DNA of 64,000 nucleotides from Meandrina meandrites (Eukaryota; Cnidaria; Anthozoa; Scleractinia; Meandrinidae): NCBI GenBank assembly GCA_963693305.1, contig OY855906.1, positions 15,452,161 to 15,516,160 of the forward strand, read 5' to 3'. Shown piece by piece: positions 13,301 to 27,745 of this stretch (position 1 is its first letter; each line of letters starts with the position of its first letter). The notes under the pieces were generated by a model. It saw only the letters and a program-made list of their open reading frames with translations, ran no database searches and was not told where the DNA came from. The position numbers and the translations under genes were made by a program.

Positions 13301-14320
13301 TTTTTGGGACAAACGATTTTAAAACTACTAGCGTTCCTTTAGCTATAGAAACAACAACAACAAAAAAATATGTTTACGGTACTTTAGCCTTTGTCGCTAT
13401 ATAGTCGTCCTCTACTGAACGTTTTGTAATGTTACAACGACACGTTTTACGCTTATAACTCTTTCAAAATAATTCGCAAAAAGCGCTGTGTAAGAAATAA
13501 ATGCGAAGTGCTTGAAATCGTCCATTTTCAAGGACTTGACGCATTTTAATTCAATCTATCATGTTCAATTGTATCCAGATTAAGATGTATCCGATGAACT
13601 TTTCAGTTCCCGCAACGTTTAGATTGTCCGTTTTGGGGGGATGACTCGGATGAGTTTGTCAACTTAAGAGTCTTGTCGGATTTCATTTTCGCCCAGCTTA
13701 GTCCGCGTAAAAGGTGGTATGGTACAATACATGTCCATTTTCGGGGACAACTCTAAGAACCTGAGTTCCGTTACTAGTGTTTTAGTCGATGTAAAACTAT
13801 GTCCATTTTCGGGGACAAACGAATTCAAACAACCTGCGGTTTTCGTTTCGTTAATTTTAGTCATTAATATGAGTCTATTTTCGGGGACAAAAAAGCTAAA
13901 AACTAGAGTTTTCGTTACGCACAATTTAGTCGGCGTACAATTTAAACCGTAAAAAATATATGTCCATTTTCGGGGATAAACAAATTCTACCAATCTGCGT
14001 TTTTCGTTACTTTGAAACCAATTAAAAAAACCCTAGTTTTTATTTCATCTCTATCTGGCTGGTTCTTTCTCTCTCAAGATCGCTTTTCGTGATTTTGCGA
14101 TGGTGGCAACGACTGCAAAGTATTTAACGGTTCTTGGTTGCTAATTGCAGAAATTTATGCCGAACTTCCACTTTCGGGGACGTGGCAATGTGGTCCATTT
14201 GTTTTTTTTTAATTTGCGCGTCTTGCTGGAGTCAATTTCGTTGGCGGGAAACATAGTATCATACAATATGTCAATTTTCGGGGACAAACGAATTCTAACA
14301 ACCGAGTTGCTTTAGCTAAA

Positions 14321-17366
<3,046 letters not shown>

Positions 17367-17620
17367 AACACAGTAGCCTCCATTTGGCTTCAAATTTGTT
17401 CAGTATTGTTAATAAATCATAATTCGTTTATCATACAATTAATTTATTACATGACTTATAATTAAATGAGAGGTGAATTAATTTTGTGAAATAAAGTTCA
17501 ACATTTAGTGATGATTTTGTGGTGCAGTTCAATAATAAACTGCTACTTCAGCGTTATTTGCTCAGAAGCTGAGACTCTCATTAAATGCTTGATGTTTTCG
17601 ATTCACGGTTAACAGTTATT

Positions 17621-17630
17621 CCATGAGCGT

Positions 17631-17664
<34 letters not shown>

Positions 17665-17716
17665 GGCGTAGCGACTCGTTGGCTATAATTATCTCATATT
17701 CAACAAGCGCGAGTGG
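17621..17716. mobile_element. Foldback element, CCAACGAG hairpin
   Basis: The left arm (about 17621-17669, ending ATAGCCAACGAG) is complementary to the right arm (about 17682-17716, beginning CTCGTTGGCTAT) around a short GC-rich loop. The match continues outward through GATATGAGAT/ATCTCATATTC. It is consistent with a hairpin MITE; no target-site duplication could be defined. Confidence 0.55.
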
Positions 17717-18015
17717 ATTTTTCTACTTCTTTTTTTATTAAAAACACGCAAAGAATTGCAATATTTGAGCTCCACGGATATTCTCGCTCATGCGTACACG
17801 TACTATATTTGTGGTCCATGGTTTGAGCTCATATGCCATTGCCTGTAAACCAATTAACACTCAGGAATTGCAATATACCATTGCTAGTTTTTAATAAGAA
17901 AAAAATAGCGATTTGCATTTGCGCTTCTTTAAATGCCAGTGGCAGTTAAATGCCGCTGTCTGGAAGGTTTCCCAATAGTGTCGACGAGATCTGACCAGAA
18001 TAAGAGATATTTCGT

Positions 18016-18135
18016 TTCGGTCGATTCGTCAACTAGATAATTTTGTTCACGATCCGACAATTGCATCTCATTAGGACAGACACCTTCCTGTCGGGTCGTG
18101 AATAGAATTATACATTTGACGAATCGATCGAATCG
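18016..18135. mobile_element. Foldback element with ~44-nt arms
   Basis: The left arm (TCGATTCGTCAA...TTCACGATCCGAC, about 18018-18058) pairs with the right arm (GTCGGGTCGTGAA...TTGACGAATCGATCGA, about 18091-18134) with a few mismatches. The loop includes TTGCATCTCATTAGGAC. No coding content. Confidence 0.55.
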
Positions 18136-18646
18136 GCAGTCGAGTCATAAATGAGATGCTTTTGCTGAAGAGTTTCCGATCTACAAAGAACACGAGGAAT
18201 AGAAATTCCCTTTTTTCGTAGACATAGGTGGTACCTGGCGGAGGACAAATACACACTGGTGTTGCATCAACAATTGGCGACTGGGGCTCGCATGCAAAAG
18301 AAGATAATAAGTGAAAACAAAATAAATGACGTCACTACACGAGGATTCCATTGTGGAGTGTCGACAATAAATCTAACGGAAGGGAAATAAACTACGTTAA
18401 TTTACAAATTTTAAAATACTGGATTCTGTCTTGTGACAAAGCACATTCGCTAGTGTGTATTTTATTTTGTATGATTATTTGGAGCTTTTTGGCTATTTTT
18501 CCCTTAATACTCGATTTTTTTATATCCATTCTATTGACCACAAATAGTTTCCGTTTGCAACTTGGGCAATTTAAAGAACAAAAAGAACACATGTAGCTTA
18601 ATTGTCAAGGGTTTCACGAGGGGCGAAATTAGCGTGTGGACATTAA

Positions 18647-18951
18647 AGGGAACCTCCACTCTTACAACAAGTTGACGCTGAACTGTTTGAAATGATGCCA
18701 AAAATCCAAATTTTACAGGTAAAGAGAGAAATAATATTTAATAATAACAATGAATGGAAAAGTTTATGGCTTTTAAATTTCCAGCGCGTCGCCATTTTGG
18801 ATTTTATGACGTGTTATGGCTCCCGCAATTGTTTGGAAGCTTCCAAACAATAGCGGGGAGCCATAACACGTCCCTTTACCTGTAAAATTTGGAAATTAAG
18901 AATTATTTCAAACAATTAAACGTCAACTTGTCCCAAGAGTGGAGGTTCCCT
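18647..18951. mobile_element. Palindromic MITE flanked by TTAA
   Basis: The terminal inverted repeats are AGGGAACCTCCACTCTT on the left and AAGAGTGGAGGTTCCCT on the right. Inner arms also pair (AAGTTGACG/CGTCAACTTG, TTTTACAGGTAAA/TTTACCTGTAAAA), and the centre is a near-perfect palindrome around GGAAGCTTCC. TTAA flanks both ends (18643-18646 and 18952-18955), which fits a TTAA-targeting family, although a TA duplication is also possible. Confidence 0.7.
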
Positions 18952-18959
18952 TTAAGAAA

Positions 18960-21900
18960 GTGACTACTCTTCTTCGATCGCTACAGAAATAAATCGTCGT
19001 TTTCTCGTAAACGAGTACGGTGAACTATCAAGTGTTTCTCTTTTTCTGTGTCCAGCAATTACCTGCTTTCTACAAAAAAAATAATTCATAGAAACCAATT
19101 TCTATTGAACAAAAATAAATAATCAACGGAAGCATGAACTTAGCCAGTACTCGTGAAAAATGTAATAGTGGCCTCGCGATCGCTGTATGCTAGCTAGGAA
19201 TAAGTTAAATTAGTGTGAACATTGAAATAATTTAAAATGTTCCTTGAAGTCTACACAGTACTTCTATTGTTATATTTCACTTTGTGCTTTCTCCCTATTT
19301 ACCCCCTTCCACGGTTCAAGTGAACGGTTCAAATAATAACGTTTCTGGAAGCGGATATATTACATACAAGGTCCTCGGGCTCCTAAACGAATATGGGGTG
19401 CCCTCTTTTTAATTCAAAATTTCGGTTCCCTAATAATGAACCACCAATAGCAAAGTTTGAGCCTAAAACCTTCCCAGCGTAAGGTTTTGTTATCTAGTTA
19501 ATACATATACCTTGACTATTAAATGCTGCCATTTTGAAATCTTCCCTTGACAAATTAAAGCTCTCATGCTTGACCCTTGTAAATTTGACTTCATTAATTA
19601 TGCCAAGTACTTTAATTGAGCACAAAAGGCAGCGGGAGAGAAGGTCAATACTAATACGTTGCTGTGGGCGCAGTTTAATATAGTAACAACCATAATTGAA
19701 TGCGCATATAATTAGCGTTCTCGTTTTTCGTAGTAACGTTCCCTGACATTAAAAATAATGTGGTATCTCTAAAGGATGACTGTGACAGCTGTTTTATATA
19801 TATTTTATAAATCTTAAGCTTAATTGCTAGAAAAGTTTGTCAATTTTAGCTATTTACTGTAAAAATGCATTTTGATTAGCAGAAATGCTAAATACAGAGA
19901 CACTTTACTGGTTTTGGTTCCACAGTGTTAGAAGCAATTTTGAAAACGCACAAAATATAATGAGAAGCAAAACCGCCATGAAATCCCCTCTATCGCAGTC
20001 TTGTTTTGACGATCTCTGTATGATTTCTTTGCCAGAGACAGTACCCAGTCGAATTTTTATTATATAACAAACCCACGAGTCTTCTGCTATGATTAGGATC
20101 GATTAGCTCCCCGTCGCGATTTCATCAAAGTTCTTGAGAATACAAGTTAGAAACAAAATAGGATGAGCTACGATTATCAAACTAAATTTCGTCTTCCATG
20201 CTATAATGATACGAACTGAAACCAATTCAGCGCAAAGTACGTAGGTAATGTGAGAAAAATATGGACAATATACAGTTCTTTGTTAAACAATGAAAGAAGT
20301 GAGCTGTTGTAAAAAACACCCTCAATATTTCACCTTTTTATTCTAAGTTGCACGTCAGTAGAATTACTAGTTAGGGAAACAGCAGAGTCATTCTTAATCC
20401 TTACGTTGGTATGTCGTATGAGTCACTTACCCACGCATATTAAATCAGTTCAATAACAGTATCAATGCTGGCTAGTACACCGGAACCGTTAACGTTTTAA
20501 AGTGCTTGATGTAACGGCTCTTTTTGTCACTAATAATGAAATGAGGCTATAATTAGACTTGTGTAGGAGGCTAAATGTTTTGCGCGCCGAGTTATATCGC
20601 GAGGTAGAGGTTTCCAGTCTAGACAAAATATATTGTGCTTTCCGAGAGAAAAAACGGATGTTATATCTCACGGTCAAGACTAGATAACCACGTTGTCTTG
20701 GGAATCGATTTGGAAAATACAAGTTAGCTTTCTCTGAGTGATTTCTATAGAGAAAAAGCAAAGAATTTGCTAGAAGACCAGGCGCAGTCAAGTGCTACTT
20801 ATTGCTTCTCGAGTGTTCTTATATCGTGTGCCTGTTAATATTAGCTTTCTTTAAATTTCGTTTCGTATGCAATATACCTTTTCTTTCAAGTTAGTCGTCG
20901 TCGTTTGTAAACCGTCTCAATCTTTCGCAATCTTTTGACACCAAACTAATAATAGTGATTCATAATAATTCGATGTCTGTTAACTATGTTAGCAATTCAA
21001 ACTATTAGCCTTGAGGGTAATTTTTGCACATAGGTAAATTACTTTATAAATCGCGTATTATCTTCCTCAGGCTAACGCTTCCTTGCTAACAGGTCTTGAG
21101 AAGCATTCAAATGGCTAACTTTAAATCACTCCTTGATTAAAAACGGAAAATAGTCGAGTCCTGCATTAAAAGCAAACGCATTATTGCCCATGACGCTATC
21201 TCCGTCGCATAAAACAGGTGCAAATTACATTTGCTTCCAGAAAAAAATAAATGCGCTGTATATAACGAGGTTAGTTTGTAACATGTCAAGTTACGGCACG
21301 TTTTACTATTACATATATTGACGACTGAAAACGGAAATAAATGCGATTGACTTTGCTAGGTTATTTACTTGAAACAAACTGGGCTTAAAATCACATAAAT
21401 CATCTAGTGGTTCAGAATGACAGGAAAGAAATCTAAAACGAAATACTTGAGGCAAAAGAGAAACATTATATAGCGAAGCGCGCGAGTGACGTATTGACTC
21501 AGACAAGACTCAGACAAACAAACCGGTATGGCGGACGATTTTCCTAAAACACATTCTATAACAGCCGGTGTTCCTAACACGCTTCTTTGAAACGAAAAAC
21601 GAAAACTTCGCTTAGATTCCCTCTATTTCTTTCAGAAGACACTGATGTTGTTTGAGCCTCGTGGGGGTATAATCATTTGCATTTTATTTTAAACCTCGCG
21701 TGCTTCGCTATTGAGGTAAACGGATTTCTGACAGGTCTACATGCAGTAAGTTGTAAGACACTCCTGAAATAATTATAACCAGTAAATCAATTGACCGTTT
21801 ATTTTAAACTAATAGCCATTTATTAGAATTTTTCTTTCTTCCCCATTTGATATCGCTTTCAAAATGAAGTTACGTCGGCAAAAAAAAAAAAAAAGTAACA

Positions 21901-22329
21901 GCGACAACGGAGGAGAATGGAACACCAAAGGAGGGAGTTAAATTTCCACAAAACTTCAACTCTTCCCGGCCCGAGGAATGAGTTTGCGCACATTTAACGG
22001 ATACCTGGACGACGAGTTATGTGTCGAATTATTGAGTCAATAAATGGTGTTTACGTAGAAAACGATATGCGACCTCGCTACAGAATGAATGTTAGATGCT
22101 CTTATAATGTAAACGTGTATGAGGCTTATATTGCGTGGTGCCAACGTTGTTTGTCACCATGTTTAAAATTGTTTCTCCGCAAAGTCATCGCATTTTACAA
22201 GTGAACAGTATACCGATTGGACATTTTTCCTATTCTCCTTTACGAAAATTTGAATAATCACTGTCCTATTGATACTATTGATAATGACTTCACTCACTTT
22301 ATTGTGTTTTCCAAAAATTCCTTCTTGGG
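18960..22329. other. Intergenic interval, nothing recognised
   Basis: AT-rich sequence with short ORFs only. I found no domain signature, no splice-bounded exon and no clear transposon in this 3.4-kb stretch. Confidence 0.5.
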
Positions 22330-22478
22330 TTTATGCATGTGTTGTGGCTCAATTTTATCCTTGGTTCAAATTTTATTTTGCTTTGTTTTTGGGTATGGTA
22401 ATGTATGATAATGAGTTTAAAACAAAGCAAAATAAAATTTGAACCAAGGATAAAATTGAACCACAACACATGCATGAA
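22330..22478. repeat. Long inverted repeat, ~59-bp arms
   Basis: The left arm 22330-22388 (ATGCATGTGTTGTGGCTCAA and onward to TTTTGCTTTGTTTT) is almost exactly complementary to the right arm at about 22419-22478, with about 30 nt between. Only one or two mismatches are visible (GGCTCAA against GGTTCAA), so it is young or conserved. It would form a strong hairpin. The nature is unassigned; it is MITE-like. Confidence 0.7.
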
Positions 22479-22569
22479 AAAAAATGATGAAAATTAGCCC
22501 AATAAGGTCTTGCAAATATTCTTTTCTTTTAAAGAAAACGCACCCAATGTGTAATCCTTTAACAGACAT

Positions 22570-22790
22570 TTAAATAAATTGATTTTAGTGGCTGCCAATG
22601 CAGAAATGGCCTTTAACGTTTTAATATTGCATTTTTCATTTGTAGTTTTTAGGTCTTTTTATTATGTTATCTTTTCTTAGTTTTTGAATTGTCAAACACT
22701 TTGATCATGAGTCTCTGGCTCAGGATATTTGGAGTCCGCTTCCTGTGTATTTGAAATTAAATAAATTACCTTTACCTTTACCTTTTACTT
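22570..22790 (+). mobile_element. 3' end of a non-LTR retrotransposon (LINE)
   Basis: The segment contains a C-terminal reading frame ending in SGCQCRNGL and a stop (about 22585-22620), then a 3' UTR with TCATGAGTCTCTGGCTCAGG, and ends in AATAAATTACC plus a (CTTTAC)n tail. The copy on the minus strand at 62.8-63.3 kb shares the same C-terminal CQC motif, UTR block and TTACC-type tail, so both belong to one family. Only the 3' end is present, as expected from 5' truncation. Confidence 0.7.
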
Positions 22791-22799
22791 TTTTTCCTC

Positions 22800-24150
22800 T
22801 TTCCTTGTGTTTCCACTAAGAAATCGAATTGTAATTTGAATGGTCCAAAGCTAATACTGGCATTAATAGTTTGGGCCATGATCACCTCCGTTTCTTGACT
22901 GATCCTGTAATATCATAATCTAAAAGTTCTGTAAAAAAAAAAAAACACCTTCCCTAAAGCGATCGATTTATTAAATCTATTACCAGCCGCCAAATAAAGG
23001 CGATTTGCACTTGAATTTTGAAATCTTTTAGTCGTTGAATAGCCACCATAAGATTGATATTTAACTAACCATCATTCACTAGAATATTCCCCTTCCCTCT
23101 TGTATGTTGTTATTTGTTCTTTTTTTTCTCAAAGGCTACAACACAGAACTAGCATATCCAGGTTCACCGTAATCAATATTTTTGCGGGAGCTTCCACATT
23201 GCACAAGTGTTTCAACTTTCTTTCAGCGGGATGCGATAGCGTTTCTGAATCCCTATTTAGGTAATCCAAATTAGTATTAGCTTTGTATTGCGAGGTAGCA
23301 ACGTCAACAATGCGTGTTACTATGTTACAATGCGTGTTACCTACTCTTAAAAGAAAAATAACTTTTTGTCAATGTCGAAAGTAATGGCCAATATTTTAGT
23401 AGATGTTTTCCAGTTTTTTTTTTCCGTTACGAAAATAGGAACCAAATTTTCCGTCATGATAAATTCAAACTGTGAAGTTCAGTTGTCTTTCTTCTTCTTT
23501 TTCTTTTCCTTTTTTTAACTGTTTCTAGTATGAAATCATCATGGAAACTAGTAAGCCAACGCCTTTAATATTTCATCAACAATATTTTAGATATTGTTCT
23601 ATTTTAATTTTTTTTTCATTTTTGCTAGAGCTCATGATATATATTTTCATTCTACTCAATGATCTGCTGCTAATATTAACGTTATTCACAAAAAAAAATC
23701 AAGATCACGGGAATCCTCTGAGTTGAAGTGATTTTTCTTGACTAATCCCCTTTAAGCTCCTGGTGACTATGAATAGTGACGTTTACTGAAGTACAATTGT
23801 AATTGACTTCTTAAGGGTATTAGTACGAAGCGCAATATCATCACTGCTGACCATATTGTTTCAAATCACTCCCTTTGCATTCCTATTTTTTTACTCTTTC
23901 ATTACCATTTTCAAGGTCTTTAACAATAAAGTGCATGGTAACAATACCATTTACTCAGAGCTAGGCACGTTAGAAGAATTCCATCCAGTTCAAACGTAAA
24001 ATTTCGATGCCTGGCTAATCTGTATCCCTGCTGTTAAATATAATTACTTTGAAATAATTCCTTGGAGAAATTATGAGACGCAGATTGGTGTAGATTAAAT
24101 GCAACTTGTACGAAGTTTACTTAAATTGCCATTCATCATTTCAAGTGTGA
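22800..24150. other. Intergenic interval upstream of gene A
   Basis: No supported gene. There is a short tandem repeat of ACAATGCGTGTTACTATGTT type near 23308-23340. The last part (24125-24150, CCATTCATCATTTCAAGT) matches a segment upstream of gene B (about 36221-36240) and is likely part of the shared 5' flank. Confidence 0.45.
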
Positions 24151-24300
24151 ATCTAACAATAGTGAAGACCAATAAAAATACATTTTTTTTCTCAAAACTC
24201 TATCACGGACAACCTGAATGAATGTAGATCCTCCCACGCACTTTTTTGTCTTCCTGGCAACGTCTCCTCGTGAATGACGCATTTATGGTACCGGCTTAAA

Positions 24301-24393
24301 TTGGTTCCACGATATTTGGACCACTTTAAAACACATAAAATGAGCAACACGACTGCCTTTACTGCCATTCTCCAGTTTCAAGTTGTTGCAGAC
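24301..24393 (+). promoter_or_regulatory. Putative core promoter and 5' UTR of gene A
   Basis: The TATA-like ACACATAAAATGAG at about 24331-24344 lies about 55 bp before the start codon. The same ACACATAAAATGAG occurs upstream of gene B (36397-36410), with a related ATATAATGAG upstream of gene C (53358-53367). GGTTCCACGATAT, just upstream, is shared by A and C (24303 and about 53326). Conservation between paralogues supports a promoter; the transcription start itself is inferred. Confidence 0.55.
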
Positions 24394-27300
24394 ATGGAAA
24401 TGAAGATTTTGTTCATCGCAGTCTTGTTTATCGGGGCCTGTGCAGGATTTTATCTGCCAGAGGAGGAGGAAGGTAAACTATTAAGCTTTTACTGAGCTTT
24501 AACTTCGCTTATGTCTCTTGTTTTAGTTTTGGTTAATAACTTAAATTTCCCTCTATCTACAGATACTCTAAGCGAGTATGAAGGTGAGCTAACGAAGTGC
24601 TTTTTTTTCATTAACCTATTTTTGTAATCTTATTTAAAAATTATTCATGTAATAATACATTCAACACTATACACTGTTCACAAACGTTTTACTGGCAGTA
24701 AACGTCTCACATTTCTGAAGGTGATCGAGTTAATAAGTGTTTTATCAGCAACCTTTTTTGTAATTTTGTCAAGAAAAACATTCAGGTGACAATACAGTTA
24801 AGCACCATACACTGTTCACAAACATTGCTAACAATAACCTAATGTAATTTCATTGCTTACATTTCAATAATCTAATTTTAGAAGATAATTTCAGAAACTA
24901 TCTCACAAAATCAACAGAAGCACAAAAATAATAATAAAGCGTTTTAATCTCACACTTGTCTCTTGTTTTATTTTTTGCTGATAACTTAAATTTCCACTTA
25001 TCTACAGATACTCTAGGCGAATATGAAGGTGAGTTAGGGGAGTTTATATTTTTTTTCAGGAACGTTTTTGGTAATTTCATTAAAAGAATATATTTTGCTA
25101 ATAATACAGTTTAGCACTGTACTCAATAGGTAACTTGAATTTACAATTTTTCAGCAACTATATGCCAAAAAAATCGACTAAAGCGCAAGGATAAATTAGA
25201 GAAAAGATATGAAATGATTTATCTGCAATTACATCTTGAATTTAAAGACGTTCAGCTTACTCTTCTCATATTGATATTAAACTTGTAGGGCAAGAACTTG
25301 AGGAAATGAGCAATGATGAAGCAGAGACCGGTAAGTTACTAGAAATTAGAACTGTCATTTCCAATTTGATAAACATAATAAGAATTTGGTAAAATGGCCT
25401 AGCTCACCAAGAGTCTCTCGTAGCTCAGTGGTTAGAGCGCCCAACTGGTATTTGGTAGGTCATGGGTTTTTCTTTGTCCCACGCTCGCGAACAAATGAAC
25501 ATTTCATCTTTATCATAATTAGAATTGTCATTTAGAACACATCAGAAACGACTAAATCGTAACCTGACATTATTTTACCATATACACACACAAAATCCAA
25601 AAGGTGATTTCCGCACGCCAGATAATATACTGTAAACAAGTATTGAACTTTGACGTTAAAACGAAAAAAAAGATTTGAAGAAAATATGATTCCTACTTTG
25701 CTCATAGTACCAAACTGAAAACAAAAGAAAACAACTTCACCTCCGGTCCTCATCACTTCTCGTACTATTGCCTTTAAAAAAAAAATATTTATGTAGCATT
25801 CAAACATTTCAAGAGGTGAAATAATAAAAAAGAGTTCAGAAATAGATTCTTCTAATCGATTTCCAATTCAACTTCCAGATCTAGAAGACCCATCAAAGCC
25901 GTCAAAAGGTGAATAGAAAGATAGCGACTGATTTTTAGTCGTTATTTATTTTACACTGCCTTTAAAACACACTTCATTTAATTGATATAATTAACTTAAA
26001 AGGGCTTGAAGAGCACATAACGAGAGGACTAATAATGGTGTTCTCCTACTTTATTTCAGTTCCAAAGTGTCCAAAAGGCAAAAGGGGAAAGTGCTTTACA
26101 GTCAAATTCTGTTACCGAAAACTGCGCATTTGTGGCTGCTTTTCAACGAAAAAGTATGGAGACGAGACTGAATTTGATACTCAAGTAAATGACGAAATGC
26201 AAATTGCAACCCAAGACGACGAAGAGGAGCAGTTTGATGAAAATGGTAAATTGCTTTTCATCAACATCTATATCATGGCAAATATCTCACCTTTTCTGAG
26301 GTTTCATACACGTATTTTCTTGCATTTCTATTTTACCAAAGTGAGCAGTTGAAGCTAAAGTTTATTTTTCTTGTCATTACAGACCAAGAACTTGAAGACC
26401 CTTATTACAAAAAGGGTAAGTTCATTTACGATTGTCAAGCAAATGCTTAATTTAATTTAGTCTGCATGTTTTTGTGTTTTGTTTTAAATCTAAGTGATGA
26501 CTAAGAGTGATGTTACTTCAACCGTGAAATAGTTGCTACACAATTTTCAACTTTAGTACTAATTTCAATTTTAGTACTAATTTTTAGATGTTGTTTCACG
26601 AGCGGGTCAAGTACAATCACTCTATCATAATATTAAATTAACGTTTTAAAAATTAAATATTTCTCCGTATCCTTGTATTGTTTTGTTTCGCTTGGAATGA
26701 AATGATCTTCCCTTTTTTATTGGAAATATCTCATCTGTAAATAGTTTCATAATCATAATCATCGTCATCATCATCATTGTTGTTGTTGTTACCAGTAACC
26801 TTAATCGGTAGACATTTGGTTATAATTACAAAAGTAAAAGAAAAAATATATATCAGCTACTCATTCAATTCTTCTTGCATTTTTGCTTTTTCTGTTGCTT
26901 TTTAGTCGATGGAAATTGGGGAAAATGGGGTGCCTGGAGCAAATGCAGTAAGACATGCAAAAAAGGAAAACAGACTCGAAAACGTAAATGCAATAAGCCA
27001 GCGCCAAAGTATGGTGGAAAAGACTGTAAAGGGAAATCCAGCGAGACAAGGACTTGTAACGAGAAAGTTCGTTGCCCAGGTAAGCAAAAGAGATGCGAAT
27101 GAAATCATGTATACAACCTGCAAATCCGCCTTCATAGCAAGTTCTTCGTTTCTTACGGTGTAAACAAGCTAATAAAATCAATTTGATGCATCTTTTTATC
27201 ATGTTTGCAGGGTAGGTGTTTGATGCCGTGCTACGACAATTTTAAAATTACCCAATTCTACTTAGTCAATTAACTTCGTCTATCTGCGTTGAGAGAAACT

Positions 27301-27745
27301 GAAAACTTCGAATGTTTGGTTCCAGATTTCAAGATATGGCTCGAAACAGCCACCTTGAACACGTGACTTGTATGAGTACTCAATCTTTCAAATGAAATAA
27401 TGCATTCATTCATTGTTTCATTCATTCATTCATTCATTCATTCATTCATTCGTTCGTTCGTTCGTTCGTTCGTTCGTTCGTTCGTTCGTTCGTTCGTTCG
27501 TTCGTTCGTTCGTTCGTTCGTTCTTTCGTTTGTTCGTTCGTTTTTACGTTTGTTCGCTCGTCCCTTGGTTCTTCTACTTGTTACATAATCAAAGATAAAC
27601 TGTTGTTTTGTTTTCCACAGTTCCTCGCCCTCGCTGTAAGTATCCGTATGTCCGAAGATGCTTCATAGTCAAAGATGGAAAAAAGTGGCGAATTCTCTGT
27701 GCCTGCGTTCGTCGTTGCAAGTATTACGGGTACTTCTATGGGTAA
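24394..27745 (+). CDS. Gene A: secreted acidic/cysteine-rich precursor with a TSP1 repeat
   Basis: Nine coding exons: 24394-24472, 24563-24583, 25008-25028, 25289-25330, 25879-25908, 26060-26245, 26383-26415, 26906-27079 and 27621-27745. They give a 236-residue precursor with stop TAA at 27743. All junctions are GT/AG and all introns are phase 1. In order: a signal peptide (MEMKILFIAVLFIGACAG); an acidic linker from four small exons with LED/DEAE motifs; a basic cysteine module (about residues 65-95, C-x7-C-x5-C-x6-C-x-C); a second acidic segment ending LEDPYYKK; a thrombospondin type-1 repeat (about 138-195); and a C-terminal basic module (about 196-236, C-x7-C-x12-C-x-C-x3-C). The start ATG is placed by homology with genes B and C. 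The family is not recognised. A host-defence or venom-type role is inference from architecture and charge. Expression cannot be judged. Confidence 0.8.
24563..24583 (+). CDS. Gene A mini-exon 2a (21 nt)
   Basis: A 21-nt phase 1-1 exon encoding DTLSEYE, bounded by ATCTACAG and GTGAGC. It is paired with a near-identical copy at 25008-25028 (DTLGEYE). The preceding intron sequence is also shared (AATAACTTAAATTTCC...ATCTACAG), so intron plus exon were duplicated as a block of about 445 bp. Confidence 0.75.
25008..25028 (+). CDS. Gene A mini-exon 2b, tandem copy
   Basis: The second copy of the 21-nt acidic exon, followed by donor GTGAGT. Genes B and C each have one exon of the same length in this position (36637-36657 and 53574-53594), so the doubling is specific to gene A. 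Confidence 0.7.
25411..25515 (+). mobile_element. tRNA-derived SINE copy with internal deletion
   Basis: The head reads GTCTCTCGTAGCTCAGTGGTTAGAGCG-type sequence with a good A-box, then TTTGTCCCACGCTCGCGAAC. The B-box region expected of a tRNA head is missing: GGTCATGGG runs straight into TTTTTCTTTGTCCC. The copy is therefore deleted and probably transcriptionally dead. It sits in the gene A intron between exons 25289-25330 and 25879-25908. Confidence 0.6.
26906..27079 (+). CDS. Gene A thrombospondin type-1 (TSP1) exon
   Basis: One phase 1-1 exon encodes a complete TSP1 repeat. It has the WGKWGAW tryptophan ladder, CSKTC, the RKRKC basic strand, the YGGKDC turn and the closing RTC...RC, six cysteines in all. 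TSP1 repeats are extracellular and bind glycans or matrix. Neither B, C nor D has an equivalent exon, so it was gained by A or lost by the others. A one-exon symmetric TSP1 is the classic shuffling unit in animals. Confidence 0.9.
27402..27545. repeat. (ATTC)n/(GTTC)n microsatellite in gene A intron
   Basis: A run of ATTC units (to about 27450) is followed by about 18 GTTC units and degenerate copies. It lies in the last coding intron of gene A. The SFIHSF and RSFVRSFV reading frames are artefacts of the repeat. Confidence 0.95.

Larger units (their letters stand above)
4924..14320. repeat. Hairpin-bearing satellite domain (TGTCC-ATTTTCGG-GGACA family)
   Basis: About 9.4 kb built from diverged copies of one unit. 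The most conserved element is an 18-nt inverted repeat: a 5-nt arm, the loop ATTTTCGG, and the complementary arm. The usual form is TGTCC...GGACA, repeated dozens of times and usually followed by AAACGAATT. Other forms are CGTCC...GGACG (4924, 5069), CATCC...GGATG (8447), TGTCT...AGACA (8544, 10340) and CACC...GGTG (8222). The segment around 4970-5200 is a diverged copy of the segment starting near 7795, so the whole domain stems from one ancestral unit. No protein is encoded: reading frames through the repeat are broken, and peptides such as HFRGQTN are shadows of the repeat. Confidence 0.9.

Noticed and set aside
24274..24393. Longer N-terminus for gene A from an upstream ATG at 24274
   Set aside because: The upstream part covers the TATA-like box and 5' UTR shared with B and C, and would bury the signal peptide.
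26035..26059. ATG at 26035 as an alternative start for the first cysteine module of gene A
   Set aside because: The frame is open back to it, but TTTATTTCAG at 26050-26059 is a strong acceptor shared with gene B, and phase 1 continuity with upstream exons supports splicing.
27400..27598. SFIHSF/RSFVRSFV reading frames
   Set aside because: They are translations of the (ATTC)n/(GTTC)n microsatellite within an intron.
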